Assembly (NCBI GenBank): GCA_035570595.1
Contig: DATMLF010000133.1
Location: 1-27,234 of the forward strand
Reading direction: 5' to 3'
DNA length: 27,234 nucleotides
Origin: AP-15 sp035570595
GTDB taxonomy: Bacteria; Pseudomonadota; Alphaproteobacteria; ATCC43930; CGMCC-115725
Shown here: one piece after another, positions 8,237-14,675 of the stretch
Numbering within the stretch: position 1 is the first letter of the stretch
How the letters are laid out: each line of letters begins with the position of its first letter
Translations under genes and position numbers: made by a program
Notes under the pieces: generated by a model
What the model was told of the DNA's origin: nothing
Databases searched by the model: none
The model's input: only the letters and a program-made list of their open reading frames with translations

Positions 8237-9362
8237 ATGCGCGCCGAGATCGAGGCGGCGGCCGGCGACATCAGGAAGTCGCTGACGCTGCTGAGGAGGC
8301 ATCTTTGACTGGGACACCGCGACAAGGCGCCTCGCCGAGCTGAACGCCGAGGCCGAGAACCCGCGCCTGTGGGAGGACCCCGCCGCGGCGCAAAAGCTGC
8401 TGCGCGAGCGCACCCGGCTCGACCAGGCGATTTCCGGCTACCGGCGCATCGAGCGCGAGGTCGAGGACGCTGTCGAGCTGATCGAATTGGGCGAGGCCGA
8501 GGGCGAAGCCGGGATCGTCGCCGAGGCCGAGGCAACGCTCGACAGGCTGCGCGCCGAGGCCGCCCGCCGCGAGCTCGAGAGCCTGTTGTCGGGCGAAGCC
8601 GACGCCAACGACTGCTATCTCGAAGTGCATGCCGGCGCCGGCGGCACCGAGGCCCAGGACTGGGCAGAGATGCTGTTGCGCATGTATGCGCGCTGGGCCG
8701 AGGCGCATGACTACAAGACCGAATGGCTCGAGGAGAGCGGCGGCGAGGAGGCCGGGATCAAGTCGGCGACGATCCGGGTCTCCGGTCCGGACGCCTATGG
8801 CTGGCTCAAGACCGAGAGCGGCGTGCACCGACTGGTGCGCATCTCGCCGTTCGACTCGAACGACCGCCGCCACACCAGCTTTGCCTCGGTCTGGGTTTAT
8901 CCGGTCGTCGACGACAAGATCGAGGTCGAGATCAACGACAAGGATCTGCGCATCGACACCTACCGCTCGTCGGGGGCGGGCGGCCAGCACGTCAACAAGA
9001 CCGACAGCGCGGTGCGGATCACCCACATGCCCAGCGGCATCGTCGTGCAGTGCCAGAGCGAGCGCTCGCAGCACCAGAACCGCGCCCACGCCTTTGCGAT
9101 GCTGCGCGCGCGCCTCTACGAGGCCGAGTTAGAGCGGCGCGAGGCGGTGACCGACGCCAAAAATGCGACCAAGAGCGACATCGGCTGGGGCCACCAGATC
9201 CGCTCCTACGTCTTGCAGCCCTACCAGATGGTCAAGGATCTGCGCACCGGGGTCGAGACCGCCAACACCGGCGCCGTGCTCGACGGCGACATCGACAGGT
9301 TTCTAGCCGCCGCCCTCGCCTCGCGCATCGAAGGCTCCGACGCGATCGCCGCCAATTCCTAA
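8237..9362 (+). CDS. prfB: Peptide chain release factor 2 (expressed by +1 programmed frameshift)
   Basis: Recognises UGA and UAA stop codons and triggers peptide release on the ribosome. Translation starts at ATG 8237 (GGAG 8 bases upstream), runs 23 codons to CTT at 8303, meets an in-frame TGA at 8306-8308, and must shift +1 to continue with GAC at 8307. The joined product is 374 aa, close to E. coli RF2. The short zero-frame peptide ends LTLLRRHL; the shifted frame resumes DWDTATRRLAELNAEAENP, matching the RF2 N-terminal domain. SPF at residues 203-205 is the stop-codon-reading tripeptide and GGQ at 248-250 the catalytic loop, both within two positions of E. coli numbering. Without the shift, only a 291-residue fragment from 8487 would be annotated. 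Levels should be autoregulated: scarce RF2 favours shifting at the UGA. Confidence 0.97.
8294..8309 (+). promoter_or_regulatory. RF2 +1 programmed ribosomal frameshift signal
   Basis: AGGAGG (8294-8299) acts as an internal Shine-Dalgarno, followed by a 3-base spacer CAT and the slippery CTT TGA C (8303-8309). Element order and spacing are identical to the E. coli prfB site, which has AGGGGG, TAT, CTT TGA C. Both reading frames around it encode RF2-like protein, so this is recoding and not a mutation. Confidence 0.96.
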
Positions 9363-9731
9363 AGCAAGGCTTGTCGGCCGGGTCGCCGTCATTTGCGCGC
9401 GAGCGTCGGACGTTTTTTTCCGAGGGAATTGCCAACCAGCAGGCGGAATTAGGCTAGAGATACTTCGCTCTTTGTCGCCACAATGCACCAGCATCCCGCC
9501 AGCTGGATCATCGTCGGGCTTTTCTACCCAGCTAAACCGAGCGGAGCGGACCTGTTCGCTGGCCTCTATCAGTTGGTCCGATTTGCGCCCGAGTACCGAA
9601 TGTTTCCCGTCGAACCGGGAATTTCGCGTCGGCGGCGGGGCTGGCGAGAGAAATGCGAGAGCGCTGATCGGGCTGTGCTATCCTTCGTGCGGGTAACGGC
9701 GGCGGATCGAGGACTGCGGAGGAGAACGGCG
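9363..9731 (+). other. Intergenic region between prfB and the nitrile hydratase operon
   Basis: 369 bases with no convincing gene. A run of seven T at 9413-9419 follows a GC-rich stretch and may end the mrcA-prfB transcript, though I could not draw a good stem. Two possible promoters for the next operon are seen: TTGCCA (9429-9434), 17 bases, GGCTAG (9452-9457); and the extended -10 at 9676-9684. The frame of the alpha subunit stays open back to 9483, but that part lacks family similarity. Confidence 0.5.
9676..9684 (+). promoter_or_regulatory. Candidate extended -10 promoter for the nitrile hydratase operon
   Basis: TGC followed by TATCCT forms an extended -10 element 47 bases before the nthA start. 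I see no good -35 at the right distance. Confidence 0.3.
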
Positions 9732-10370
9732 ATGCCTGACGACCATGCCCATTCGCATGGCGATGCCCACGGCTCCGAGCTGTCGGAGATGGAGGTCCGG
9801 GTGCGGGCGCTCGAAACCATCCTGACCGAAAAGGGCTATATCGACCCGGCCGCACTCGACCGGATCGTCGAGGCGTTCGAGACCCGGATCGGCCCGCGGA
9901 ACGGCGCCCGGCTCGTCGCGCGCGCCTGGAGCGACCCTGAATTCAAGAGCCAGCTGCTGGCGGACGCAACCGCGGCGGCGAATTCGCTGGGTCATGCGGG
10001 CCGCGTCGGCAGCCACTTGATCGCAGTCGAGAACACGCCGCAAACCCACAACCTCGTCGTCTGCACCTTGTGCTCGTGCTATCCGTGGGAGGTGCTGGGG
10101 CTGCCGCCCAACTGGTACAAATCGGCCCCCTACCGGTCCCGCGCGGTCATCGACCCCAAGGGTGTCCTCGTCGATTTCGGCGTGACCCTGCCGCCCGACA
10201 CCGCGATCCGTGTGTGGGATTCGACCGCCGAGACGCGGTTCATCGTGATCCCGATGCGGCCCGCCGGCACCGCCGGGTGGAGCGAGGAGCGACTGGCCGA
10301 GCTCGTCACTCGCGACAGTATGATCGGGACCGGGCTCGCGCTGGAGCCGCAGATGGCCGCGACCGCATGA
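9732..10370 (+). CDS. nthA: Nitrile hydratase alpha subunit, cobalt type
   Basis: Metal-bearing subunit of the enzyme that hydrates nitriles to amides in the cytoplasm. The 212-aa product has the usual family length from ATG 9732, which follows a strong GGAGGAG ribosome site; the frame is open further upstream but not family-like. The metal motif VCTLCSCYPW places C111, C114 and C116 as ligands, with C114 and C116 the cysteines normally oxidised to sulfinate and sulfenate. Threonine after the first cysteine (CTLCSC) is the cobalt-type signature; iron enzymes have serine. Flanking blocks LGLPPNWYKS, VRVWDS and RPAGTAGWSEE fit the family. The N-terminus carries an unusual His/Asp-rich stretch (DDHAHSHGDAHG) that could bind metal. 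Its stop overlaps the beta start by ATGA, so the two are probably translationally coupled. Thiocyanate hydrolase gamma is the related alternative, but the neighbours favour nitrile hydratase. Confidence 0.95.
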   Translation: MPDDHAHSHGDAHGSELSEMEVRVRALETILTEKGYIDPAALDRIVEAFETRIGPRNGARLVARAWSDPEFKSQLLADATAAANSLGHAGRVGSHLIAVENTPQTHNLVVCTLCSCYPWEVLGLPPNWYKSAPYRSRAVIDPKGVLVDFGVTLPPDTAIRVWDSTAETRFIVIPMRPAGTAGWSEERLAELVTRDSMIGTGLALEPQMAATA

Positions 10371-11026
10371 CCAATTCGCTGCACGACACGGGCGGCATGC
10401 ACGGGTTTGGCCGAGTCGAAGCCGAGCCCGACGAGCCGCCGTTTCACGAGCGCTGGGAGGGCCGCGTCTTTGCGATGCAGCGCGCGGTGGGCTTTGCCGG
10501 GCTGTGGACGATCGATGCCGGCCGCGCCTCGCTCGAAGCGTTGCCGCCGCTCGACTATCTCGGCTCGTCCTATTACCGGCGCTGGTTCCTCGGCCTCGAG
10601 CGCCGGCTGCTGCGGCATGGCCTTGTCGGCGAGGACGAGATCGCCGCCGGCCGTTCGCTGCACCCGGGCGCCGCACTGCCGCGCACGATGGCGGCGGCCG
10701 ATGTCGAGCGCACCTTGACCCGCGGCGAGTTCGCCCGCCCGACCAACCAGCCGGCGCGCTTCAAGGAGGGCGACCGGGTCCGCGCCAAAAACATCAATCC
10801 GGCGACCCATACCCGCCTGCCGCGCTATGCTCGCGGCAAGACCGGCAACGTCGAGGCGGTCCGCGGCTGCCATGTGTTTCCCGACACGGCGGCGCTCGGC
10901 GCCGGCGAGAACCCGCAATGGCTCTACACGGTCGCCTTCCCGGCGCCCGAATTGTGGGGTCCGGAGGCGGATCCGGCGGTCATGGTTTCGATCGAGGCGT
11001 TCGAGCCCTATCTCGACCCGGCATGA
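10367..11026 (+). CDS. nthB: Nitrile hydratase beta subunit
   Basis: Partner subunit that forms the active-site cavity with alpha. From ATG 10367, overlapping the alpha stop by four bases, the product is 219 aa. It begins LHDTGGMHGFG and EPDEPPFHERWE, the family's N-terminal pattern, followed by the YYRRWFLGLERRL helix with conserved arginines. The C-terminal SH3-like half has FKEGDRVRAKN, PRYARGKTGNVEA and a final VMVSIEAFEPYLDPA typical of the beta barrel. The frame is open upstream to 10070 but that stretch is a shadow of alpha. The stop overlaps the next gene by ATGA. Confidence 0.94.
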   Translation: MTNSLHDTGGMHGFGRVEAEPDEPPFHERWEGRVFAMQRAVGFAGLWTIDAGRASLEALPPLDYLGSSYYRRWFLGLERRLLRHGLVGEDEIAAGRSLHPGAALPRTMAAADVERTLTRGEFARPTNQPARFKEGDRVRAKNINPATHTRLPRYARGKTGNVEAVRGCHVFPDTAALGAGENPQWLYTVAFPAPELWGPEADPAVMVSIEAFEPYLDPA

Positions 11027-11391
11027 GCCTCCCGCCCATTCCTGTCGAAATTCCCGGGTTGCCCGGCGGCCCCGACGGCCCGGTGTTTACCGCACCATGG
11101 GAGGCGCAAGCCTTTGCGATGGCGGTGGCGGTGCACGAGCGCGGGCTGTTCACCTGGCCCGAATGGGCGGCCGCGCTCGCCGCCGAGATCACGCGCGCGC
11201 AACAGGCGGGCGACCCCGACCTCGGCGACACCTACTACCATCATTGGCTCGCCGCCCTCGAGCGCCTGGTCGCCGAAAAAGGTGCCGCCGACGGCACGGC
11301 CCTCGCCCGCTGCCGCGCCGCCTGGCGGCACGCAGCGCGGCGCACCCCGCACGGCGCGCCGGTCGCGCTCGGCCCGCAGGATTTCGAATAG
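11023..11391 (+). CDS. Nitrile hydratase accessory/activator protein
   Basis: Small chaperone-like protein (122 aa) of the family that helps load metal into nitrile hydratase, comparable to P14K/NhlE. It resembles the N-terminal helical half of the beta subunit: FTAPWEAQAFAMAVAVHERG, TWPEWAAAL and TYYHHWLAALERLV align with the matching beta segments, consistent with descent from a beta-like ancestor. It starts within the beta stop codon (ATGA) and closes the three-gene operon, an order common for cobalt enzymes. By family knowledge it should escort the alpha subunit during cobalt insertion; no metal-binding cysteine motif is visible in this copy. No amidase follows to convert the amide to acid. 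Confidence 0.88.
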   Translation: MSLPPIPVEIPGLPGGPDGPVFTAPWEAQAFAMAVAVHERGLFTWPEWAAALAAEITRAQQAGDPDLGDTYYHHWLAALERLVAEKGAADGTALARCRAAWRHAARRTPHGAPVALGPQDFE

Positions 11392-11413
11392 CCGCGGCCC
11401 GGTCAGCCGCGGC
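11391..11413. terminator. Hairpin between convergent nitrile hydratase and amidohydrolase genes
   Basis: GCCGCGGC at 11391-11398 and again at 11406-11413 can pair (the unit is its own reverse complement) around a 7-base loop. It overlaps the last base of the accessory gene and precedes the convergent stop at 11429. It also reads as a 15-base tandem duplication. No T-run, so termination is only a suggestion. Confidence 0.3.
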
Positions 11414-11428
11414 CCGGCCGCCGCCCGA

Positions 11429-12727
11429 TCAGGCAAACATGCGCGCCCGCGGTGGCTCCTCGGCGAGCGGCAGAAAGCCGAGCGCGTCGCGGTCGACGAC
11501 GCGGCCGTCCTTGACGATCAGCGCGATCTCGTCCGGCCGCTGCAAGACGGTGATGTCGGCCGCCGGGTCGCGGTTCCAGACCACGATGTCGGCCAGCATC
11601 CCCTTTCCTATAACCCCAAGCTCGCCGGCGAGGCCGAGGAGCCCGGCATTGCCGCTGGTGTTGGCGGCGACCGCCTCGACCGGGGTCATCCCGACCTCCT
11701 TGACCAGGAGCTCGGCCTCCTTGCCGTGCCAGCGGCCGTGGTGGAACGCCGAGGCGTTGCCGGTGTCGCTGCCGCTCAATACCGGGATGCCGCGGTCGCG
11801 GGCGTTGCGGATCATCTGAAAGCTCTGGTCGAGCTGGGCGCGCAGCCGGTCGACCGAAGGCCCACCGACGGCGCGGCCGACGCCGTGCTCGACCCCGATC
11901 CAGGGTGCCGTCAACACCGGGGCGATCGGCATCCCGGCCTTGGCGACGATGTCGAGGTCGGCCTCGCTCGCCAGGTCGGCGTGGTAGATCAGGTCGATCC
12001 CGGCCTTGGCGGCGGCCCGGGTTGAGGTCGAACCGCGCGAATGGATCGCGACCTTGACATTGTGGCGGTGCGCCTCCTCCACCACCGCGGCGATCTCGTC
12101 GTCGGCGCAGGTCTGGATGTCGCCCCAATAGGAGTCGGCGATCTTGACCCAGTCGACACCGCGCTTGCACTGGATGCGGGTCTCGCGGATGAACTCGTCG
12201 CGGGTGTTGCACAAGACGCCGGCGGCGTCGGCCGGGCTGCCTTCCCAGGCGGGATAGGGGTCGGGGTCGAAGATGCCGCCGTAATTGCTGAGCGCGCGGC
12301 TCGCGACGACCATCCGCGGCCCCTCCAGCAGCCCGCCGGCGACGGCGTCGCGGACCGTCACATCGGTGAACCACTTGCCGCCGGGCACGGCAATGCCGGT
12401 GACCCCGGCGCGCAGCACCCGGCCGATCGCGCGGGCCGCCCACAAGGTGCAGAACTCGGCGCTCGAGGTGTACCTGATGCCCGGCACGGCGCCCTGATGC
12501 AACGAGATGTGGCAATGCGCGTCGATCAGCCCGGGCAGGATGAACTTGCCCGCGGCATCGACAACCCGGTCGTCCGGGCTTTCCGGCCGCATCGCGCCGT
12601 CGGCGCGGCCGACACGAGTGACCCGGTTGCCCTCGACCGCGATCAGCGTGTTCGGCACCGGGTCGCGTCCCGACCCGTCGACCAACGTCCCGTTCTTGAT
12701 CAACAGACGCGGCTGGGCTTGCGCCAT
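11429..12727 (-). CDS. Metal-dependent amidohydrolase (imidazolonepropionase/prolidase-like)
   Basis: Cytoplasmic TIM-barrel hydrolase of the amidohydrolase superfamily, 432 aa from ATG 12727, which has AGGGAGGG about 4 bases upstream. The N-terminal beta-sandwich begins RLLIKNGTLVDGSG and closes at the C-terminus with ADIVVWNRDPAAD. Binuclear metal ligands are visible in order: HCH at H71/H73 in LPGLIDAHCHISLH, probable carboxylated K195 in VDWVKIADS, H229 in VAIHSRG, H249 in LIYHADL, and D321 in LSGSDTGN. The full ligand set suggests an active enzyme acting on a C-N bond such as a cyclic amide, dipeptide or N-acyl compound; the substrate cannot be read from sequence. It converges on the nitrile hydratase operon, so a shared pathway is possible but unsupported. 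It is not the Ser-Ser-Lys amidase often paired with nitrile hydratase. Confidence 0.9.
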   Translation of the reverse strand: MAQAQPRLLIKNGTLVDGSGRDPVPNTLIAVEGNRVTRVGRADGAMRPESPDDRVVDAAGKFILPGLIDAHCHISLHQGAVPGIRYTSSAEFCTLWAARAIGRVLRAGVTGIAVPGGKWFTDVTVRDAVAGGLLEGPRMVVASRALSNYGGIFDPDPYPAWEGSPADAAGVLCNTRDEFIRETRIQCKRGVDWVKIADSYWGDIQTCADDEIAAVVEEAHRHNVKVAIHSRGSTSTRAAAKAGIDLIYHADLASEADLDIVAKAGMPIAPVLTAPWIGVEHGVGRAVGGPSVDRLRAQLDQSFQMIRNARDRGIPVLSGSDTGNASAFHHGRWHGKEAELLVKEVGMTPVEAVAANTSGNAGLLGLAGELGVIGKGMLADIVVWNRDPAADITVLQRPDEIALIVKDGRVVDRDALGFLPLAEEPPRARMFA

Positions 12728-12759
12728 CGCACCCTCCCTGTTTCGTAACAGCGGAGAGG

Positions 12760-12900
12760 CTACGTCATCCCGGCCGCCCTTCCCAGCGCCTCGGAACAGC
12801 GCTCGTTCAGGCGGCGGAAAATATCCCAATGGCGGTCGCCGGGCTCGACGACGCGACCGTGCGGCTCACCGAGAAGATCCCCGGGGCAGACGGACAGTCG
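12760..12900 (-). pseudogene. Possible 3' remnant of a truncated gene upstream of the amidohydrolase
   Basis: On the minus strand a frame ending at the TAG at 12760-12762 encodes a protein-like C-terminus: PGDLLGEPHGRVVEPG, then DRHWDIFRRLNERCSEALG and RAAGMT. Its composition is balanced, unlike the Arg-rich shadow frames, and its stop lies 32 bases before the amidohydrolase start, as expected of an operon partner. No start exists; the coding signal fades at about 12900, where the metal-efflux module begins. I read it as a stump left by insertion. I do not recognise the family. Confidence 0.33.
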
Positions 12901-12948
12901 TGCGTGCAGTCATACGTCTTGATTTCTGCACACAGGCATCATCCCTGC

Positions 12949-12990
12949 TATCCCCCCATGCCTTGTATAGGATAGGGGGATTGGCTATAC
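12949..12990 (+). promoter_or_regulatory. Candidate DmeR/RcnR operator and promoter region
   Basis: GTATAG (12965-12970) and CTATAC (12985-12990) form a perfect inverted repeat flanking a GGGGG tract, the layout of RcnR/CsoR-family sites (G/C tract between A/T-rich arms). A second tract, TATCCCCCC, lies at 12949-12957 and overlaps a possible extended -10 (TGC TATCCC, 12946-12954). The repeat ends 7 bases before the dmeR start, so a bound repressor would cover the start of transcription. Confidence 0.6.
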
Positions 12991-12997
12991 GGGAGGG

Positions 12998-13276
12998 ATG
13001 ACACACACCGTCCGCGAAAAACGCAAGCTGCTGGCGCGGGTGCGCCGCCTTAAGGGTCAAGTCGAAGCCATTGAGCGCGCCCTCGACGGTGAGGCTGGCT
13101 GCGAACAGGTCATGCATCTCATCGCCGGAGCGCGAGGGGCCATGGCCGGATTAATGGCCGAGGTGGTCGAGGATCATGTGCGCACGCATCTGGTCGACGC
13201 CGAGCAACATCCGGGGGCTTTAGACACCGAAGCGGCGGAGCAACTGCTCGATGTCGTGCGCACCTACCTGAGATGA
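12998..13276 (+). CDS. dmeR: Nickel/cobalt-responsive repressor, RcnR/DmeR type
   Basis: All-helical CsoR/RcnR-family repressor that releases DNA on binding Ni(II) or Co(II). The 92-residue product starts MTHTVREKRKLLARVRRLKG, close to RcnR. The RcnR metal ligands are all present at identical positions: H3, C35, H60 and H64; a copper CsoR would show Cys-His-Cys and a formaldehyde FrmR a different set. H3 also supports this start, although GGGAGGG abuts the ATG with no normal spacing, so translation may rely on a very short or leaderless mRNA. The candidate operator lies directly upstream, implying autoregulation together with dmeF, whose start is 7 bases after this stop. Third-position base use is more mixed than in flanking genes, which suggests acquisition. 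Confidence 0.92.
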   Translation: MTHTVREKRKLLARVRRLKGQVEAIERALDGEAGCEQVMHLIAGARGAMAGLMAEVVEDHVRTHLVDAEQHPGALDTEAAEQLLDVVRTYLR

Positions 13277-13283
13277 GGCCCCG

Positions 13284-14528
13284 ATGACCGAAACGGCAAT
13301 CCCCGCTTTCCCGGTCAGACACAACCACGTCTTTCTAGGCGAAGACCACGAGGCCAACGAGCGCAGGACATGGGGCGTCATCGCGCTCTGCGGCTGCATG
13401 ATGCTGCTCGAAATTGTCGGCGGCATCATGTTCGGTTCCATCGCTCTGGTGGCCGATGGCATGCATATGAGCACGCACGCTGGCGCTTTGCTGCTGGCTG
13501 CCCTGGCCTACAACTACGCCCGTAAGCATGCGGTCGATGACCGGTTTACCTTCGGAACCGGCAAGCTCGGCGATCTCGCGGGTTTCAGCAGCGCCATTGT
13601 GCTCGCAATGATCGCCCTGCTGATCGGCTATGAAGCGGTCAGCCGCTTCATCTCTCCGGTGCCGATCCACTTTGCAGAGGCCATCCCCATTGCCTGCCTT
13701 GGCCTGGCGGTGAATGTCGCAAGCGTCTGGCTCCTGAGCGGCGGTCATCATCACCATGGACACGTACATGGGCACCAGCCCGGGCACGAGGGCCACGACC
13801 ATCACGAGGAGGCTCACACCATCGCCTTGAGCGACGGTGTTCTCTGGCTGGAGATTCATGAGGACGGCGTGCCGCCCCGCTTCCGGATTCGCTTTGAAGG
13901 AGGCGCGCCAACGCGAGCCGTCAGCCTTGAGACGGAACGCCCGGACGGCGCACGACAACGTTTCCCGATGCTGGAGCGCGAAGGCTATCTGGAATCAGCC
14001 GACGAAATCCCGGAGCCGCATGATTTCACGGCCCATGTCCGTCTTGAGGATGGCGAGCATGTGGTGATCTTCGATGAGCACGAGCATCACGCTCACGGCG
14101 CGGCGGACCGGGACAACAATATCCGCGCAGCCATCATCCATGTGGTGGCGGATGCTGCGGTGTCCTTCCTCGTCATTGTGGGCCTGGTGCTCGCCCGCCT
14201 GTTTGGTTGGCTCTGGATGGACCCCCTTGCGGGGTTCGTCGGTGCCTGCGTCATTGCCAGCTGGTCCTACGGATTGATCCGCGACACCGGCGCTATCCTG
14301 CTCGACATGACCCCTGACCGGGAGGTGACGCGGGGCATTCGTCAAGCCGTTGAGCTAAATGGCGACCAGCTCGCCGATCTCCATCTCTGGCGCCTGGGGC
14401 CGGGGCATCTGGGGGCAATTATTTCGGTTATAACGACGCAAGCGCGGGAGGCGGACTATTACCGCGCCCGGCTCGCCCGCTTCAGGTCGCTGTCTCATCT
14501 CACTGTCGAGGTTTTGCATAAATCTTGA
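13284..14528 (+). CDS. dmeF: Cation diffusion facilitator, Ni/Co efflux DmeF type, with an embedded extra domain
   Basis: Inner-membrane proton-driven metal exporter of the CDF family. Helix II has the DmeF-type site ADGMHMSTHAGAL (D58, H61, H65) and helix V has HVVAD (H286, D290). N-terminal HNHVFLGEDHEANERRTW is typical of DmeF. Between helices IV and V a His-rich loop (HHHHGHVHGHQPGHEGHDHH, about 155-174) leads into roughly 85 extra residues (about 180-267), ending in a second His cluster. This insert, with LWLEIHEDGVPPRFRIRF and EPHDFTAHVRLEDGEH, resembles the metal-adaptor segment seen at the N-terminus of some CzcB-like RND membrane-fusion proteins. At 414 aa the protein is longer than ordinary DmeF (I recall about 300-330). 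Cotranscribed with dmeR. Metal choice (Co/Ni) rests on the DmeF motif and the repressor's ligands. Confidence 0.92.
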   Translation: MTETAIPAFPVRHNHVFLGEDHEANERRTWGVIALCGCMMLLEIVGGIMFGSIALVADGMHMSTHAGALLLAALAYNYARKHAVDDRFTFGTGKLGDLAGFSSAIVLAMIALLIGYEAVSRFISPVPIHFAEAIPIACLGLAVNVASVWLLSGGHHHHGHVHGHQPGHEGHDHHEEAHTIALSDGVLWLEIHEDGVPPRFRIRFEGGAPTRAVSLETERPDGARQRFPMLEREGYLESADEIPEPHDFTAHVRLEDGEHVVIFDEHEHHAHGAADRDNNIRAAIIHVVADAAVSFLVIVGLVLARLFGWLWMDPLAGFVGACVIASWSYGLIRDTGAILLDMTPDREVTRGIRQAVELNGDQLADLHLWRLGPGHLGAIISVITTQAREADYYRARLARFRSLSHLTVEVLHKS

Positions 14529-14533
14529 CATAC

Positions 14534-14561
14534 GCGCATGCGTCGATATGTCGACATGCGC
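14534..14561. repeat. Palindromic cluster after dmeF
   Basis: GCGCATG (14534-14540) and CATGCGC (14555-14561) pair; after a 2-base bulge the stem continues with TCGA/TCGA around a TATG loop. Inside lies the perfect 10-base palindrome ATGTCGACAT (14548-14557). It starts 5 bases after the dmeF stop. It could be a factor-independent hairpin without T-run, a protein-binding site, or a recombination junction. Confidence 0.45.
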
Positions 14562-14652
14562 ACACGCGTCGGACCGCGCGCACGACTTGCCGGCCATCCA
14601 GCGTGCCAGCCCATGGCTCATGAGCGCTGCCCGTGAACCCGGACCGGCGTCT

Positions 14653-14672
14653 GAGGAAGCCGAGATTTCCTC
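14653..14672 (-). terminator. Small hairpin after the LigB-like gene
   Basis: GAGGAA at 14653-14658 pairs with TTCCTC at 14667-14672 across 8 bases, starting 3 bases past the minus-strand stop at 14676. No T-run, so weak. Confidence 0.28.
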
Positions 14673-14675
14673 GGG

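Noticed and set aside
8306..8308. In-frame TGA in prfB as an inactivating mutation
   Set aside because: All elements of the known RF2 frameshift signal are present with exact spacing.
9405..9420. Rho-independent terminator after prfB
   Set aside because: The T-run is good but I could not find a stable stem directly before it, so it is only mentioned within the spacer.
9483..9731. N-terminal extension of nitrile hydratase alpha
   Set aside because: Sequence is not family-like, while ATG 9732 has a strong ribosome site and gives the usual 212-aa length.
12728..12829. N-terminal extension of the amidohydrolase by 34 residues
   Set aside because: The extension overlaps the gene stump in another frame; ATG 12727 has a strong ribosome site and family-like sequence begins there.
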